This document shows, one piece after another, positions 12,175 to 22,883 of a stretch of DNA of 64,000 bases. The position numbers and the translations under genes are program-made. The notes beneath the pieces were generated by a model. The model ran no database searches. It was not told where the DNA came from and saw only the letters and a list, made by a program, of their open reading frames with translations. The DNA is taken from contig NDFF03000119.1 in assembly GCA_002150815.3 (NCBI GenBank), positions 49,209 through 113,208 on the forward strand. The letters run 5' to 3'. Each line of letters begins with the position of its first letter. Position 1 is the stretch's first letter. Source of the DNA: Grammothele lineata (taxonomy: Eukaryota; Basidiomycota; Agaricomycetes; Polyporales; Polyporaceae).

Positions 12175-12399
12175 ATCACGAGAGAACCAGTGACTCGGTG
12201 GCGGCTCTCGCTCCAGTCCTCGCCTTCCTCGCCATTCCTCGCCATACAATCCCGCCTTCTTTAACGCAAACTCTTGATAGCTTGCCATAGTTTCTCATTT
12301 GAACGCTTGAAGACATGTTTGAAGGTCTTGACGCACCAATTGTCTCTCGATCCCTCAGTCGCCGCCGCCAGATATCGAGTAACGCAGTTAGAAGAGCAT

Positions 12400-12930
12400 A
12401 CTGGCAGTGATCCACGTTCCAAGCAACACCATATTCCCGGAAGTGCGGGATGTTTTTGTGCAACGTTGTGAAAGTAGTGGAGGAAGCATGGACTGGCGGT
12501 TCTGTTACGTTCGAGGTACGCACTCATTCGTCTCCGACATAAGTTGATAACCCGTTCATTGGACGCTTCGTGCGCCTTCCTATTAGGAACATCATGGTCG
12601 CTTGGCGACTTCGGCTGCATCCATGGTGCATATGTGTTGTGCGTGCATGAGCAGGGTCTTCGCAGCCGCGTTCTCCGTTATCCAGGTTTCAGCCCTCGAC
12701 AGGCGATACGATCATTATATGAGGAGGTACGTCCTATTACTCGGTCGCGTGGTGTCTATCAGTGTTTGTGTCGTACGTAGTCTGCGGACAGCGCCGCAGG
12801 TGGGGTGTATAGACGGGCGTGGCGATGGTCGTGGTAACGCCTGCCGGGGCTGGCGTGGGTGCGAGGGCAGGCGCAGAGGGGAGGGGCAGCGGCGTTTAGA
12901 GCGGTGTAGAGCGGTGCCAGTGCGCCGGCG
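12400..12930 (+). pseudogene. Decayed gene of unknown function, left-arm copy
   Basis: This block matches, in reverse orientation, part of the relic at 13.5-15.1 kb: the CATGGACTGG, TACGCACTCATTC and GAGGTACGTCCTAT segments correspond. Frames are broken by stops and shifts, and no domain is recognised. It lies divergently upstream of paralogue B just as the right-arm copy lies upstream of C, so it was a neighbour before the inverted duplication. Confidence 0.4.
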
Positions 12931-13529
12931 GGTGTAGTGGGCGGTGTTGGTGCTGTCGCAGGACGGAGGGGGAGCGACTGAAAGAAGGGCATGGACGAGG
13001 TCCTCAACTTTGAGGGGTGTACGAAATCATGAAAATAGTGCATATCTTAGCCACGCGCGTGCAGCATATCAAGCTCCAGACTTCCGGATCCTCAGTCCGC
13101 CCTACGGTGCCCACCAAGGGCGCACTTCATACCTCAGCGCGCCCTGCTCGTCCCGTCGCCAATGCCTCCCCGCCCCCGGCATATCCCACACCGCACACGC
13201 TTCGAACCCCATGTCCTCGTCCGGCGTGTGTACGACACACCGCCCGCGGAGTCGTTCAGAAGTTCTGAGAGCGCCTCGAACGCAAGGTGCGGGACGGTGT
13301 TACACTGTACGTCCGGGGCCTCCGATGGATCTGGCGTCGAGGGGAGGTGGCCTGTCGGAGGTAGGGGAGACCAGGTCGGCCGGGAGGGGCTACACCGCGA
13401 TCGCGCGCAGAGGGAAGCTCGTGTGCGCGAGAGAAGTGTGTCGGCGATTTCGTGTTCGGGTTCGAACGTTCAAGGTTGGCGTACACGAATTAGACGTGAA
13501 GGGATGTGATCCGTAGGCATAGTGGAGGG
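12931..13529. other. Spacer of the inverted duplication, no gene seen
   Basis: G-rich on the plus strand around 12,830-12,990, then sequence with short overlapping frames on both strands. No domain, intron pair or repeat could be defined. Confidence 0.4.
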
Positions 13530-15131
13530 ACATCTTCGCAGAGCACAAACCCTAGCCTGCGGACGAGCTCCGTGACGGTGTCGTGCTTGCAGTTCGGAAA
13601 GCGCGCGCACTGCTTTGAGTTTGGGACATATGGGACGAGCACGACGGTCCCAATACGTCTCCTGCGGGAAAAAAAGCCTCCTCCGGGCCGTTGAACCTTA
13701 GTTCCCCAACGTACGGCCCGAGAATCTTCAACAGCCGTGACCTAGTCCAACTCACCGCGTTCGGCGATTCGGGAGTCGGACGCCCCGGGAGCGAGATCGG
13801 AGTCCAAGAACGGACGCAGTATACGCTGAGGCTCGCGCCGCGCCAACTTGTCTCGACAGCTCTTCTACGATCTGCTTCTGATGATAAGTCGTCGACATGT
13901 TCAAGACAACGCTCGTAGAGCGTGCGCTCACAGGTATTCCTCTGCGCGCGCTCGCAATGCAGTCTATGCCGGCCGGTTTGGTCCTGCACCCAGCTCCTGG
14001 CTACTTCCACGCCAGATTCATTGGAGGATTCTGACATCAGGCGTATCACTGTCGCGTGCCCTGTGTTCGAGGCCCTCTTAGGTCATCTGAGCAAGGGCTG
14101 GTGGTGTGTCGTACACGCGTTGGACGAGGACACAGGGTTCAAGGCGCGTGCCGTATGCCAACTGCCGGAAGCGGAGAGGTATTGACGACTCAGTCGGTCA
14201 AGCAGGGCGTGCAGAGGTATGAAGTGCACCTCAGGTGGGTCGTCATAGGGAGAACTGAGCTTCGGGAACATCATATATTGCACGTGTGTGGCTAGGAGAC
14301 GCTGTTTCATCGCACTGTAAGATGGGGCGATACGATTAGAGTATTCGACAATCGATTCTAGCATCCCGAGGCCACCTCGGGCTCGGAGCGGCAGGAGGCG
14401 TGATATAGCGGTGACGCAACAGAGTGTCTCTCATCGTGGCGTAAGCCACAATCCCAGGAGGTGTGCCCACGGATCATGTCGTCCGCGAGAGCGTGGCTCG
14501 CCGCAGGAGCAGTTGACGAGGGAGGCTGATAATGCAGACAGCTGCTTGAGGAACATGTGCGCGGGGCCCGAAACGAACAAGGGCTCACCCAGATGATCTG
14601 CCTTAACGACCTCACAGTGGCTAATGAGTTGTTTCCAAGATGGGGAGTTTATAGATGGACGATCGCACTAGGAAGGCCGCAGTCAGCGTATTGGACAAAA
14701 CTCAGAGACCGACGACGCATTGCTAGGACGGACGTCGAAATCCCCATTCTCTCTTTGCTTGTAGAGGAACGATGCGCCTCTTCCGATGGAGTATCGTGGA
14801 TGCATACTATGACATACGCGACAATAGGTGACACTGCACGACCAAATGATAGGACGTACCTTCTCCGCCCCGCATGACGAACGTTTAGCCGGTCAAGGAC
14901 GGCATCCTGGGTACTGCAGAAAGCGGGTACGAGGATCCGGCTCATGTGCGCAGAGCACAAAGGTAGCCTAAGCCTCTGTGAAACCATCCTCCCGAGAGCA
15001 CCGCGCGCAAAGCTTTCAATGAATGGGCTATCAACGTGTCGGAAAGGAATGGGTGCGTACTTCAAGCGTGGCCGATCAACCAGTCCATGTTCTCTCCACA
15101 GGCCCATAAATATCCTATGGAAACGTCTCAC
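13530..15131 (-). pseudogene. Decayed gene of unknown function, right-arm/spacer copy
   Basis: The minus strand between about 14,600 and 14,083 reads as one frame for roughly 170 codons (fragments VVKADHLGEPLFVSGPAHMF and GMLESIVEYSNRIAPSYSAM) interrupted by a single in-frame TGA near 14,420. Upstream (14,649-15,131) a GTACGTCC...GTCATAG intron of 53 nt is recognisable, and downstream (13,552-14,049) more coding-like sequence follows in other frames. This looks like a multi-exon gene inactivated by a stop and shifts. No family was recognised. The segment 14,810-15,131 belongs to the inverted duplication; the rest lies in its spacer. Confidence 0.45.
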
Positions 15132-15417
15132 ACTTTCAGAGGTATGGCGTTGGTTGGAACAGGGGTTGCTGGTATACTATCCCGGTTGAGAGGCTGAATT
15201 GCTTGATATCTGGCCGCTATCGGTGGCAGTCGACCGACCGACCGGTCACCGGGGACAGCTGGCGCATCTTTCGTTGTTCAGACCAAGACGTTGTTCAGAC
15301 CAAGAACTTCAGCAGACCGTCAAGAATGGGAGAGGAAGCGAGCTTCGCAGCGCGCAGAATGGCGAGGACGAAGACGAGTCCAGTTGAACGAGAGATTCAG
15401 TGAGCTCGTCTTGTGAC

Positions 15418-15442
15418 GTGACTTACCCGTTACGTCACGCGT
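15418..15442 (+). promoter_or_regulatory. Conserved palindromic upstream element of paralogue C
   Basis: About 365 bp upstream of the ATG: GTGACTTACCCG then TTACGTCACGCGT. The central ACGCGT core is lost here but the distal one remains, and the changed right half now contains a perfect TTACGTCA, close to a bZIP/CRE-type site. Confidence 0.45.
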
Positions 15443-15737
15443 CTGAACGCACCGGCGCTCCTCGGAGCGGTCGTCTTTCGCTTCTGTTGAGATCTAATCG
15501 CCACCGTGAGTTCTTTACGAAGCTACGATAAAGGAATGCTCGCGCTCACGTACCTGGCAAGTGTTGGAACCATCGTTGCAGTAGCAAAGTGTGCGCCTCT
15601 GGGCTCAGCTCTATCGGGAACCCTCTGAGGTCGAGCTGTGAGTAAATTTTTCCGCCCTGCAGTCGCTCATCTGCTGACGCTCGTCGAAGCCACGGCACTC
15701 TCAGCTCATTTCTAGCGAGTCAAGGACTTGGGAGAAG

Positions 15738-15805
15738 GTACGTAACTTCCTCGGTATATGCGCCGTGCTACGCTACAACTGTCAACGGCGGCGTTTCCCC
15801 TCAAG
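15738..15805 (+). other. 5'-UTR intron ending at the start codon of paralogue C
   Basis: GAAG|GTACGT opens a 68-nt intron that ends CCTCAAG directly before ATGATG. The match with the B leader supports starting translation at 15,806 rather than at the in-frame ATG at 15,758, which lies inside this intron. Confidence 0.5.
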
Positions 15806-17728
15806 ATGATGGCTGACACCGACATGGAGCCACGTTCGGATTTTCTGGCGACTATATCCGAATTGAGGACGGGCTACGACCACTCCTGCATTCATCTCGG
15901 GTATGTGAACGCGATTTACTTACACGGACGTCTGATAGTAACAATCTTCAGGCTCGATCAGCTTCGCGCGGTCGAGTCAGCCCTCCGCGCTACGTCTGCG
16001 TCGATCTGCGCCGACATCAATCGACGACTCAACGCTGCTGCTTCCGTCAACAGACTCCCAGTCGAAATCTTGACGCGGATCTTCATGCTCTCGACGGAGT
16101 CATCCAGGACCACAGGCCCCACCTTCAAGACAGGTCCGCGGACGGGCCCACTATCAAAAGGTTTCATCCGAGTCGACACCGCCCCTCTCCTCACCATCAC
16201 ACACGTTTGCCACCTATGGCGTAACGTTGCGATCAGCCTTCCTTCTCTCTGGACACGCTTCGACTTTCACATGCCACCACAGTCTGCCACGTTCCTCAAA
16301 CGCTCGCAGTCGCTCCCGTTATCCATTTTCATCGATACCGATGATGTCGCGGACATCGTTGATCTCCGGAAGCGTACGTCCGGTATTCTTGGGCACTTCT
16401 ACCCTCTGGACCAGAGGATCACACGCCTCGATGTCGTACACAGCTTATGTCACGAAGGGGCGCCGGGTTGGCTAGAAATCTTAGACATGCCACGCCTCGA
16501 GTGTCTCAACGCCTCCTTTCCATGGACTGAGGATTGGTATTTTGGAGGGGACGCCATCGAGCCCGTCACTCTATTTAAGAAGCACCAGTCGCCTCTCAAG
16601 GCCCTCGCGATATCCGGCGTTTCTGACTGGCTCCCCTCCAACGCCTTCCCAAACCTCACGCATCTCTACTTGTCCTTCTTCCACACCGAGCTTGTCGACC
16701 TCTATCCCATCCTACCTCTTCTTTCACGTGCTCCCGCCCTTCAGTTCCTTCACTTGGACGACGTCGAACACCTCAAAGGCAAAGCGTCAAAACGCCAGCC
16801 ACTCGCGCTCACCCATTTGCGCTCCATCCATCTTTCCAACTGCTCTACCGCCGTTCTCAAATTCTTTGATCATATTCTCCTGCCTCCCACAGTCGTAACC
16901 CGCATGACACAGGCGCTGCAGGACCCGTACGACATGCTCACCTTTCCCATCCCGGTCCTACGAGAGGGCGCCACCGACCTTGACGTCCGATACTCAGTCG
17001 TGTCCGGCCCCGTGCACGTCGCGCTCCAAGGACCGGCTACAGGCTTCTGGATGCAGGGTAACTCGAACAAGGACGAAGACCGCAGTCTCTCGTGGGTCAA
17101 TCAATTCCTCAGCAACATCCCGCGCGGATCACCCAGCGCGCTCACGTCCCTCACGAGCTTCACGATCGACGTGGTCGGCACGAATCCGCGCGTGCTCGTC
17201 GAGGCCCTCGCGCGCATGCCCGCGCTGCGCGACCTGCGCGCGCAGCTTTCCGTGTTCACGGACGACGACGGCGAAGTTGAGTACACACCCACGGACATGT
17301 CCCCAGCGCAAGTCGTGCTGGCGTTCTGCCAGGGGCTCGCGAAGAAGGACCCCCTGATCTGCCCGGAGCTCCACACGCTCACGCTCGACTCGAACCTCTC
17401 GCCGCGCACGAGCGCGAAGAGGCTGCGCCAGGTCGCAAGCTTCTTCCAGAAGATGGCGATGGTGCGGAAGAACGCCGGGCACCCGATACGACGTCTTACC
17501 ATTAGGCCGATTGAGACGGACGAGTGGGCTCAGCGGCTGAAGCATCATGAGGTCGACGCGGAGTTTGCTGGAGTCAGGGAGTACGTCGAGGAAGTGGTTG
17601 TGCTTTCGTCGAAGCAAAATCCGTTCGAAGCGTTCAAGGTGCGCGATATGTGGAAGGTCGAAGGGCAGGATGCGTACTGGGAGGTGGAGGAGGATCATCG
17701 ATCTGGAGCTGCCGGTGCCGGTGTATAG
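15806..17728 (+). CDS. F-box-like / LRR protein, paralogue C
   Basis: Two exons: 15,806-15,900 and 15,952-17,728, with a 51-nt intron (GTATGT...CTTCAG) whose length keeps the frame either way; 623 aa when spliced. Domains as in B: N-terminal MMADTDMEPRSDFLATISEL, DQLRAVESALR, SICADINRRLN, F-box-like LPVEILTRIFMLS then THVCHLWRNVAISLPSLWTRF, LRR-like body, and MWKVEGQDAYWEV tail. The next ATG (15,809) would remove only one residue. It shares with B the blocks F(Y)PL.QRITRLDVVH and LSNCS.AVL, marking it as B's mirror partner. Predicted SCF substrate receptor; no damage seen. Confidence 0.87.
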   Translation: MMADTDMEPRSDFLATISELRTGYDHSCIHLGYVNAIYLHGRLIVTIFRLDQLRAVESALRATSASICADINRRLNAAASVNRLPVEILTRIFMLSTESSRTTGPTFKTGPRTGPLSKGFIRVDTAPLLTITHVCHLWRNVAISLPSLWTRFDFHMPPQSATFLKRSQSLPLSIFIDTDDVADIVDLRKRTSGILGHFYPLDQRITRLDVVHSLCHEGAPGWLEILDMPRLECLNASFPWTEDWYFGGDAIEPVTLFKKHQSPLKALAISGVSDWLPSNAFPNLTHLYLSFFHTELVDLYPILPLLSRAPALQFLHLDDVEHLKGKASKRQPLALTHLRSIHLSNCSTAVLKFFDHILLPPTVVTRMTQALQDPYDMLTFPIPVLREGATDLDVRYSVVSGPVHVALQGPATGFWMQGNSNKDEDRSLSWVNQFLSNIPRGSPSALTSLTSFTIDVVGTNPRVLVEALARMPALRDLRAQLSVFTDDDGEVEYTPTDMSPAQVVLAFCQGLAKKDPLICPELHTLTLDSNLSPRTSAKRLRQVASFFQKMAMVRKNAGHPIRRLTIRPIETDEWAQRLKHHEVDAEFAGVREYVEEVVVLSSKQNPFEAFKVRDMWKVEGQDAYWEVEEDHRSGAAGAGV

Positions 17729-17992
17729 TTACCTTGTTCTAACGTATACTTATATCGCTTGCTGAGGACCTGGGAATGGTCGATGATCGTAATGACTCAT
17801 TGACTCCGAGTCACTTCCTCAGTCGCAAAGAACAGTCCGTAGAGATGCGGCCAAAACCAGTTCGAGAAACTGCTTCGCGTATCTTCTACAGTAGTTTTTT
17901 GAGTGAGTGAAGAGCTTTCATCCGGCTCCAGTGCCGAGAGCGAGGACTCGGAGGAGCAAGAGGGCGTCCGGCGAGCTGAGTCGCGTGCCAAT

Positions 17993-18017
17993 GTGACATA
18001 CGCGTTATGTCACGCGT
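17993..18017 (+). promoter_or_regulatory. Conserved palindromic upstream element of paralogue D
   Basis: The best-preserved copy: GTGACATA, CGCG, TTATGTCAC form a near-perfect palindrome, followed by GCGT. It contains two overlapping ACGCGT cores and lies about 400 bp upstream of the ATG at 18,417. Confidence 0.5.
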
Positions 18018-18416
18018 CGAGACGAGGAGCGCCGTCACTGCAGGGGCACTCAGCGCTCACCTTCCGCCAAGATCCACTCAATTGGTTCCTGGCATCGTCG
18101 TGGATTCTCTTCAAAGCTGCAAACAGAGCTTCTCGTGCCGACGTTTCCACTCTTCAAGAACGTTGGTCAAGTACTTAGCACCCCTGCGCGCTCGCTGCCT
18201 CGGCCGGATCTTCATTCAGTAGTCCTGACTCCTGAAAAATGTGAGCAAATTTCCTTTCATGGCCCCCAATGTCGCTCGTCCAGTGCTGATTCGAAGTATC
18301 AGTTGCGACGTGCCATCAACCCGTTGCTACAAGTTTTCCTGCACAAAAGTACGCAACATGTTTATTATATGAGGAGCGCCACCCTGACCAGTGGCGTACT
18401 AGCCTCCGACCACAAA

Positions 18417-20316
18417 ATGGATGATACCGGCGTGCAGCCTTGCCCAGACTTCCTGTCGATTGTATCTGGGCTGGAAACAAATTATGAATTGTCATACACT
18501 CATCTTGGGTATGTCCACCATGGTCTCACACATGCTCACATGTTATTCAATGATAATAATATTCATCGCTTGCAGCCAGGATCAGCTTCATGCTGTCGAG
18601 TCGACACTCCGATCTGCGTCAGCCTCGATTTGCGCTGACATCAATCGACGTCTCAACGCGGCAGCTTCTGTCAACAAACTCCCAATCGAAATACTCACGC
18701 GGATTTTCACGTTCTCGACGGAGTCGGATTCCATCCTGGCACTACCCGGCGCGCAGATGGACTCGCCATCGAAGAGATTCCTCCGGATCGACACCGCCCC
18801 ACTCCTTACCTTGACGCATGTTTGCCATTCATGGCGCAACATCGCCATCGGTTTTCCTTCTCTCTGGACGCGCTTCGACTTGCATATGCCCCCGCAGTCA
18901 GCCGCGTTCCTTGAACGCTCGCAGTCTCTCCCGCTGTCTGTCTTCATTGACAACGACAATGTTCCAGATGTTGTTGATCCCAAGCGAAACACCGTGAATA
19001 AACCCACCATGATCAGCCGCCTCTCTCCTTTGTGTCAAAGGATCACACGCCTCGACGTTGTACACAGAACCCATCAAGAATTTGGAGCCCCGCGTTGGCT
19101 GCATATACTAGATCTGCCTCGTCTGGAGTGCCTTAGTGCTTCATTCCCTTGGGCAGACCGGCTGTATTTGGATGGAGATACGTTTGAGGCTGTTACCATG
19201 TTCAGGAAACACCGGTCCGCCCTTAAAGCTCTCGCGATATCGGGCATTTCGAACTGGATCCCCTTCAACGCCTTTCCGGACCTCACGCATCTCTATCTCT
19301 CGTTCCACCACCTTGAGGTCGTTGATCTCTCTCCCCTTCTCCCCCTTCTAGCACACACTCCCGCTCTCCAGTTCCTCCATCTAGGCGATATCGAGCACTC
19401 CGCAGATGACATGCCAGACACCAGACCTTTCACGCTCGCCCACTTGCGCTCTATCCGTCTAACCAATTGTTCCACCACCATTTTCGACCTCTTCAAAAAC
19501 ATTCGTCTTCCCCCTACGGTTGTAACGTGCATGACGCTGTTGAGCCATTATGACAGGCTCACTTTCCCCATCCCCGTGCTGCAAGGTGGCATCACCGAGC
19601 TCGACATCCGATGCGCGGACATATGCAACCCAGTCTATGTGGCCTTTCAAGGCCCTTCTACCGGTTTCTGGGTACACGGCAAGGCGGACGGTAACAATTA
19701 CCTCCCCTTGGTTTCTGACTTTCTCGTAAACCTCGCGCACAGTGGCGGGCCTACGCTCGCATCTCTCACGACGTTCACCATCGATGTCGTCAGCACCGAC
19801 TTGCGCGTGCTCCTGCAGGTGCTCGCGCACATGCCCGCGTTGCGCGACCTGCGCGTGCAACTCTCCGTCATCGCCGACGAAGAAGATATCGAGGAGCTCA
19901 GCGCACCCATGCACGATATGTCCCCCTCGCAGGTGATGCTGGTCTTCTGCCAGGGCCTCGCGAAGACGGACCCGCTCGTCTGCCCGGCGCTTTGCACCCT
20001 CACGCTCGAGTCGAACCTCCCGTCGCGCACGGGTCCAAAGGGACTGCGCCACGTCACGGATGCGCTCAAGGAGATGGCCATGGCGCGCAGTATTGCAGGG
20101 TGCGCCCTGCAGCGTCTGACCATCATGCTTATGGAGCCCGGTGTATGGTCTCCGCGACTGGAGCATCACGAGGTGGAGGCGGAGTTTGCTGGGGTCCGGG
20201 AGCACATCGCAGAGGTGAACGTCCTCCCACTGACACAAAATCCATTCGAGCCGTTTGAGGTACGCGATATATGGAAGGTAGAGGGTGAAGAAATGTATTG
20301 GAAGGTCACCCGGTAA
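18417..20316 (+). CDS. F-box-like / LRR protein, paralogue D
   Basis: Two exons: 18,417-18,508 and 18,576-20,316, separated by a 67-nt intron (GTATGT...CTTGCAG). Unlike in A-C the intron is not a multiple of three, so the correct N-terminus (MDDTGVQPCPDFLSIVSGLE) lies in a different frame from the main exon; splicing gives 610 aa. After the junction comes DQLHAVESTLR, SICADINRRLN, F-box-like LPIEILTRIFTFS then THVCHSWRNIAIGFPSLWTRF, LRR-like body, and IWKVEGEEMYWKV tail. It is closest to paralogue A. An annotation taken from the longest open frame would give a wrong N-terminus. Predicted SCF substrate receptor. Confidence 0.86.
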
Positions 20317-20571
20317 GACGGCCGGCTGGGGCTCAGCGGCAACCTACACGTCTGTGTTTGTCGGGCGTATGCTTGCTACGTTTAGACAAACTTATCACCG
20401 GTCTTCTGGAGCGAATATACTCTACGGTATTGTTTCTAGAATGTATGTCCGTCCAAATGTACAACAAGCTCGTCGACCGAAGTCGGCTGACGCTCCGTCG
20501 GGTGCCCCGTGACGGCACGCATGGCACACGCGGGACCACGGAGCACGCGATTTGGGGTTGGCGCGAGCACC

Positions 20572-21246
20572 CTACCTCACGTCCCGCCTGAGTCGCGAGC
20601 CCCGTAGTCCCAGCCGTAGACCAGCCCTCACGCGCCGCCCCCGAAGAGCAAGTGGACGTCCAGGGACAACGAGACGCATGTCACGAGTGCGTCGCAGTAG
20701 CTGCAGAAGACGTACCAAGCGACCTCTCCTCCGTCGTCGTGATCGTTCTGGGGCCATTCCCATAGTGTCCGAGGTGGCGACACTTCTCGTGCGTGCACAG
20801 GGCCATCGAACCTGCCTGCGGCCAGCGTCCGCCTGTCCGGGGACCGCACGACCGTCCGGCCGTCTGGGGACCACACGAACGTCTGGATGATGTCCGCGTG
20901 CGCCTTCGTGCATGCTGTACAGTATGACACGCCCGCCTTCGACCATGGCCACGAGCGAGGCGCTGTCTGAGGGGAACGCGAATGCGAGCACGGCGTCGAG
21001 GGCGCATCGTCGGAGGGAGCTCGCGTCTAAGAGGAGAGTGGTCGTGTCATAGGACGCGCTTGCGATCGAGCGGCCCTCAGAGGAGACGCCATCATGCTTG
21101 AAGGAGACGGAGTAGCTGACGGAGGGAGGAACATTGGGTCGGATGCTGGGGCGGGAGAGTAGGGATGGGATGTTTGATACGTTCGTGTTGTATGGGTCGA
21201 TTTGCATGCCGTCTATGGCACCAATCTGTCCACGCATTCTGTCCAA
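20572..21246 (-). pseudogene. WD40-repeat protein relic
   Basis: The minus strand encodes beta-propeller-like sequence (GRSIASASYDTTTLLLDASS, then FPSDSASLVAMVEGGRVILY) and, after a shift of frame near 20,900, IIQTFVWSPDGRTVV. These fit consecutive WD40 blades. The frameshift and lack of further repeats indicate a fragment of a dead gene. A small multi-exon gene cannot be fully excluded, but no splice pair bridges the shift. Confidence 0.5.
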
Positions 21247-21314
21247 AACGAAGCAGCAGCGAGCGAGTAGGGGGGCTTACGATACGGTCATCGCAGCACA
21301 TCAGGAAAACCGCC

Positions 21315-21381
21315 CCCAGCCAATTAGTGCTATTTACCGCTAATAGTAGCTGAATGGCGGCCATTGTGCTAATTGGCTGGG
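21315..21381. repeat. 13-bp perfect inverted repeat (hairpin or MITE-like)
   Basis: CCCAGCCAATTAG at 21,315-21,327 is exactly reverse-complemented by CTAATTGGCTGGG at 21,369-21,381, with a 41-bp loop that itself contains short inverted GCTAT/ATAGTAGC parts. It may be the ends of a tiny non-autonomous element or a hairpin. Confidence 0.5.
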
Positions 21382-22452
21382 TTATAAAGGTTACCCTCGC
21401 AATTGACGAAGATTAGCACACATGTTTGTGAAATTAGCTGCAGACTACTACTACTTTAGCACCAAGTGTGAGACTATTTCATCACAATTTACTGTCGAAA
21501 CGTAGATACTTTGTTCATATTCACTGCCAGTGCATCCGTAATAATCACATATGCATTATATTAACTACTACACAGTACGAGTATATACATGCAACTAGCT
21601 AGTACCTCCGCAACACAGTACTCTACGACTACCTTTCTACCGCCACCTTAGCTCTGAACATTCAACGAGTTTCGTGATATGCTATTCGCACGTCTACAAA
21701 ATGTCCTTGGGTCAGAAAAGCGAACGAGCGAGCAGGGGGCTAGAACCCTCTCGTAACGGGTACGGGCGTGAGGGTTGTGACGATACGAATGTGGTGGGAC
21801 ACGTACCTCAACGCACATTGCAGGGAGCCAGAGCTATGACAAAGGGTGTACACAGGTGGGGACTAAGACGAGAAACTCACCAAACATGAGGGCGCGCAGA
21901 TTCTGGCCTGGGTCACCAGCTTGTTGGAAAGACGGATACTACTGGTCGTAAAACCAGGCAAGGAAGGAGCGGGGCTAGTAAGTTGCTAGAGACGATGGCC
22001 AGGAGTGGGCGATCACTGACGACTCACCAGTTATGTTCTGGTTTGAGGGATGGGGCGGTGTGCTCAACGACAGTTGAAACTACTAGTGGCGATAACCCGG
22101 AAGAGCGGGGAGGATCTCTCAGTCGGTATGAAAGCTGATTACTACGAAATAAGCGCACTCACCAATGGTAGACGAGACTTGTTGTCGTGAAGTGTCGTAC
22201 AAGACAGCGGGGAAAGGAGACCTGGCTCTGCCACGCATCTATTCGAACCTACAAGGAGCGCGCACGCTGAAGTAATGGAAAGACATACCAATACGAATTG
22301 CAGCCGTTCCAACCTCAACGCCACGCCCGCTCCCATTCGAGTATGTGGCCGTTGTTCGTAGGTATATGTGGATCCGAGCTGTCAAGAGAGTAATGCTACT
22401 ATGGTGTGTAAGCGGTTGGGCGAGCTCGCGTATGCCGGACAGACATATGATG
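21382..22452. other. Non-coding flank of the first retroelement
   Basis: The first 250 bp are distinctly AT-rich compared with the rest of the window. The remainder has only short overlapping frames, and no gene was seen. Confidence 0.4.
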
Positions 22453-22871
22453 TGTTACAACATTCCTGCCCGGTATTTTCTTTTTCCTTCCTTGTTCCTC
22501 AATGAGCGCAACCTCTGTACCATTCGGTCCCGCGGCAATTCAACATCGCTATTGTACGTACGACTCATCGTGACTCACTTGGAGTCATCGTCTCGCGCCC
22601 CTTGTCTCTATTGTCCCGGACTCTCTCGCGATCGTCCATAGTCATTGTTCCCATGTACCTATATAGCTTGGGTCTTCCTGAGGACGTTCCTCAGTTTGAC
22701 CTCCTTTTCCAATCGAGGCCTCTCTCCCCACAGAACCCCCGTGTGTCGCTCGCCCTCTACCACAGTGCTCGACTTCGCCTCTTCGGCGTACGTCTACCCA
22801 GATCCCTCGACCCTTGACCGCGTGCGCTCGTCGTACGTCCCATAGGCGCCCGCGCTGGCCTCGGCGTAACA
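22453..22871 (+). repeat. 5' LTR of element 1
   Basis: 419 bp, TGTTAC...GTAACA. TATATAG at 22,660-22,666 is a likely promoter, and AGTTTGACCT at 22,693-22,702 lies 33 nt downstream where transcription would start. Confidence 0.9.
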
Positions 22872-22873
22872 TT

Positions 22874-22883
22874 AGGTCAAACT
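22874..22883 (+). other. Candidate self-priming primer-binding site of element 1
   Basis: AGGTCAAACT lies two bases (TT) after the LTR and is the exact complement of AGTTTGACCT near the predicted mRNA 5' end. In Tf1/sushi-type elements the mRNA 5' end folds back to this position and primes reverse transcription in place of a tRNA (established for Tf1). Element 2 has the same layout. Confidence 0.6.

Larger units (their letters stand above)
7382..12780. repeat. Left arm of a large inverted duplication
   Basis: This arm carries paralogues A and B (both minus) plus about 1 kb beyond B. Its reverse complement matches the right arm (14,810-20,316) in gene order, promoter sequence, leader introns and a decayed plus-strand gene at 12.4-12.8 kb. 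The match beyond the genes is obvious by eye: for example a CATGGACTGG block and a GTACGTCCTAT block occur in both arms in opposite orientation. Identity is diverged (tens of percent differences outside exons), so the duplication is not recent. Arm boundaries are approximate. Confidence 0.7.
14810..20316. repeat. Right arm of a large inverted duplication
   Basis: Mirror of 7382-12,780: a decayed minus-strand gene, then paralogue C (partner of B), then paralogue D (partner of A), both plus. All four genes point away from the spacer centred near 13.8 kb. Coding parts are the best conserved; promoter elements and leader splice signals are also shared. Confidence 0.7.
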
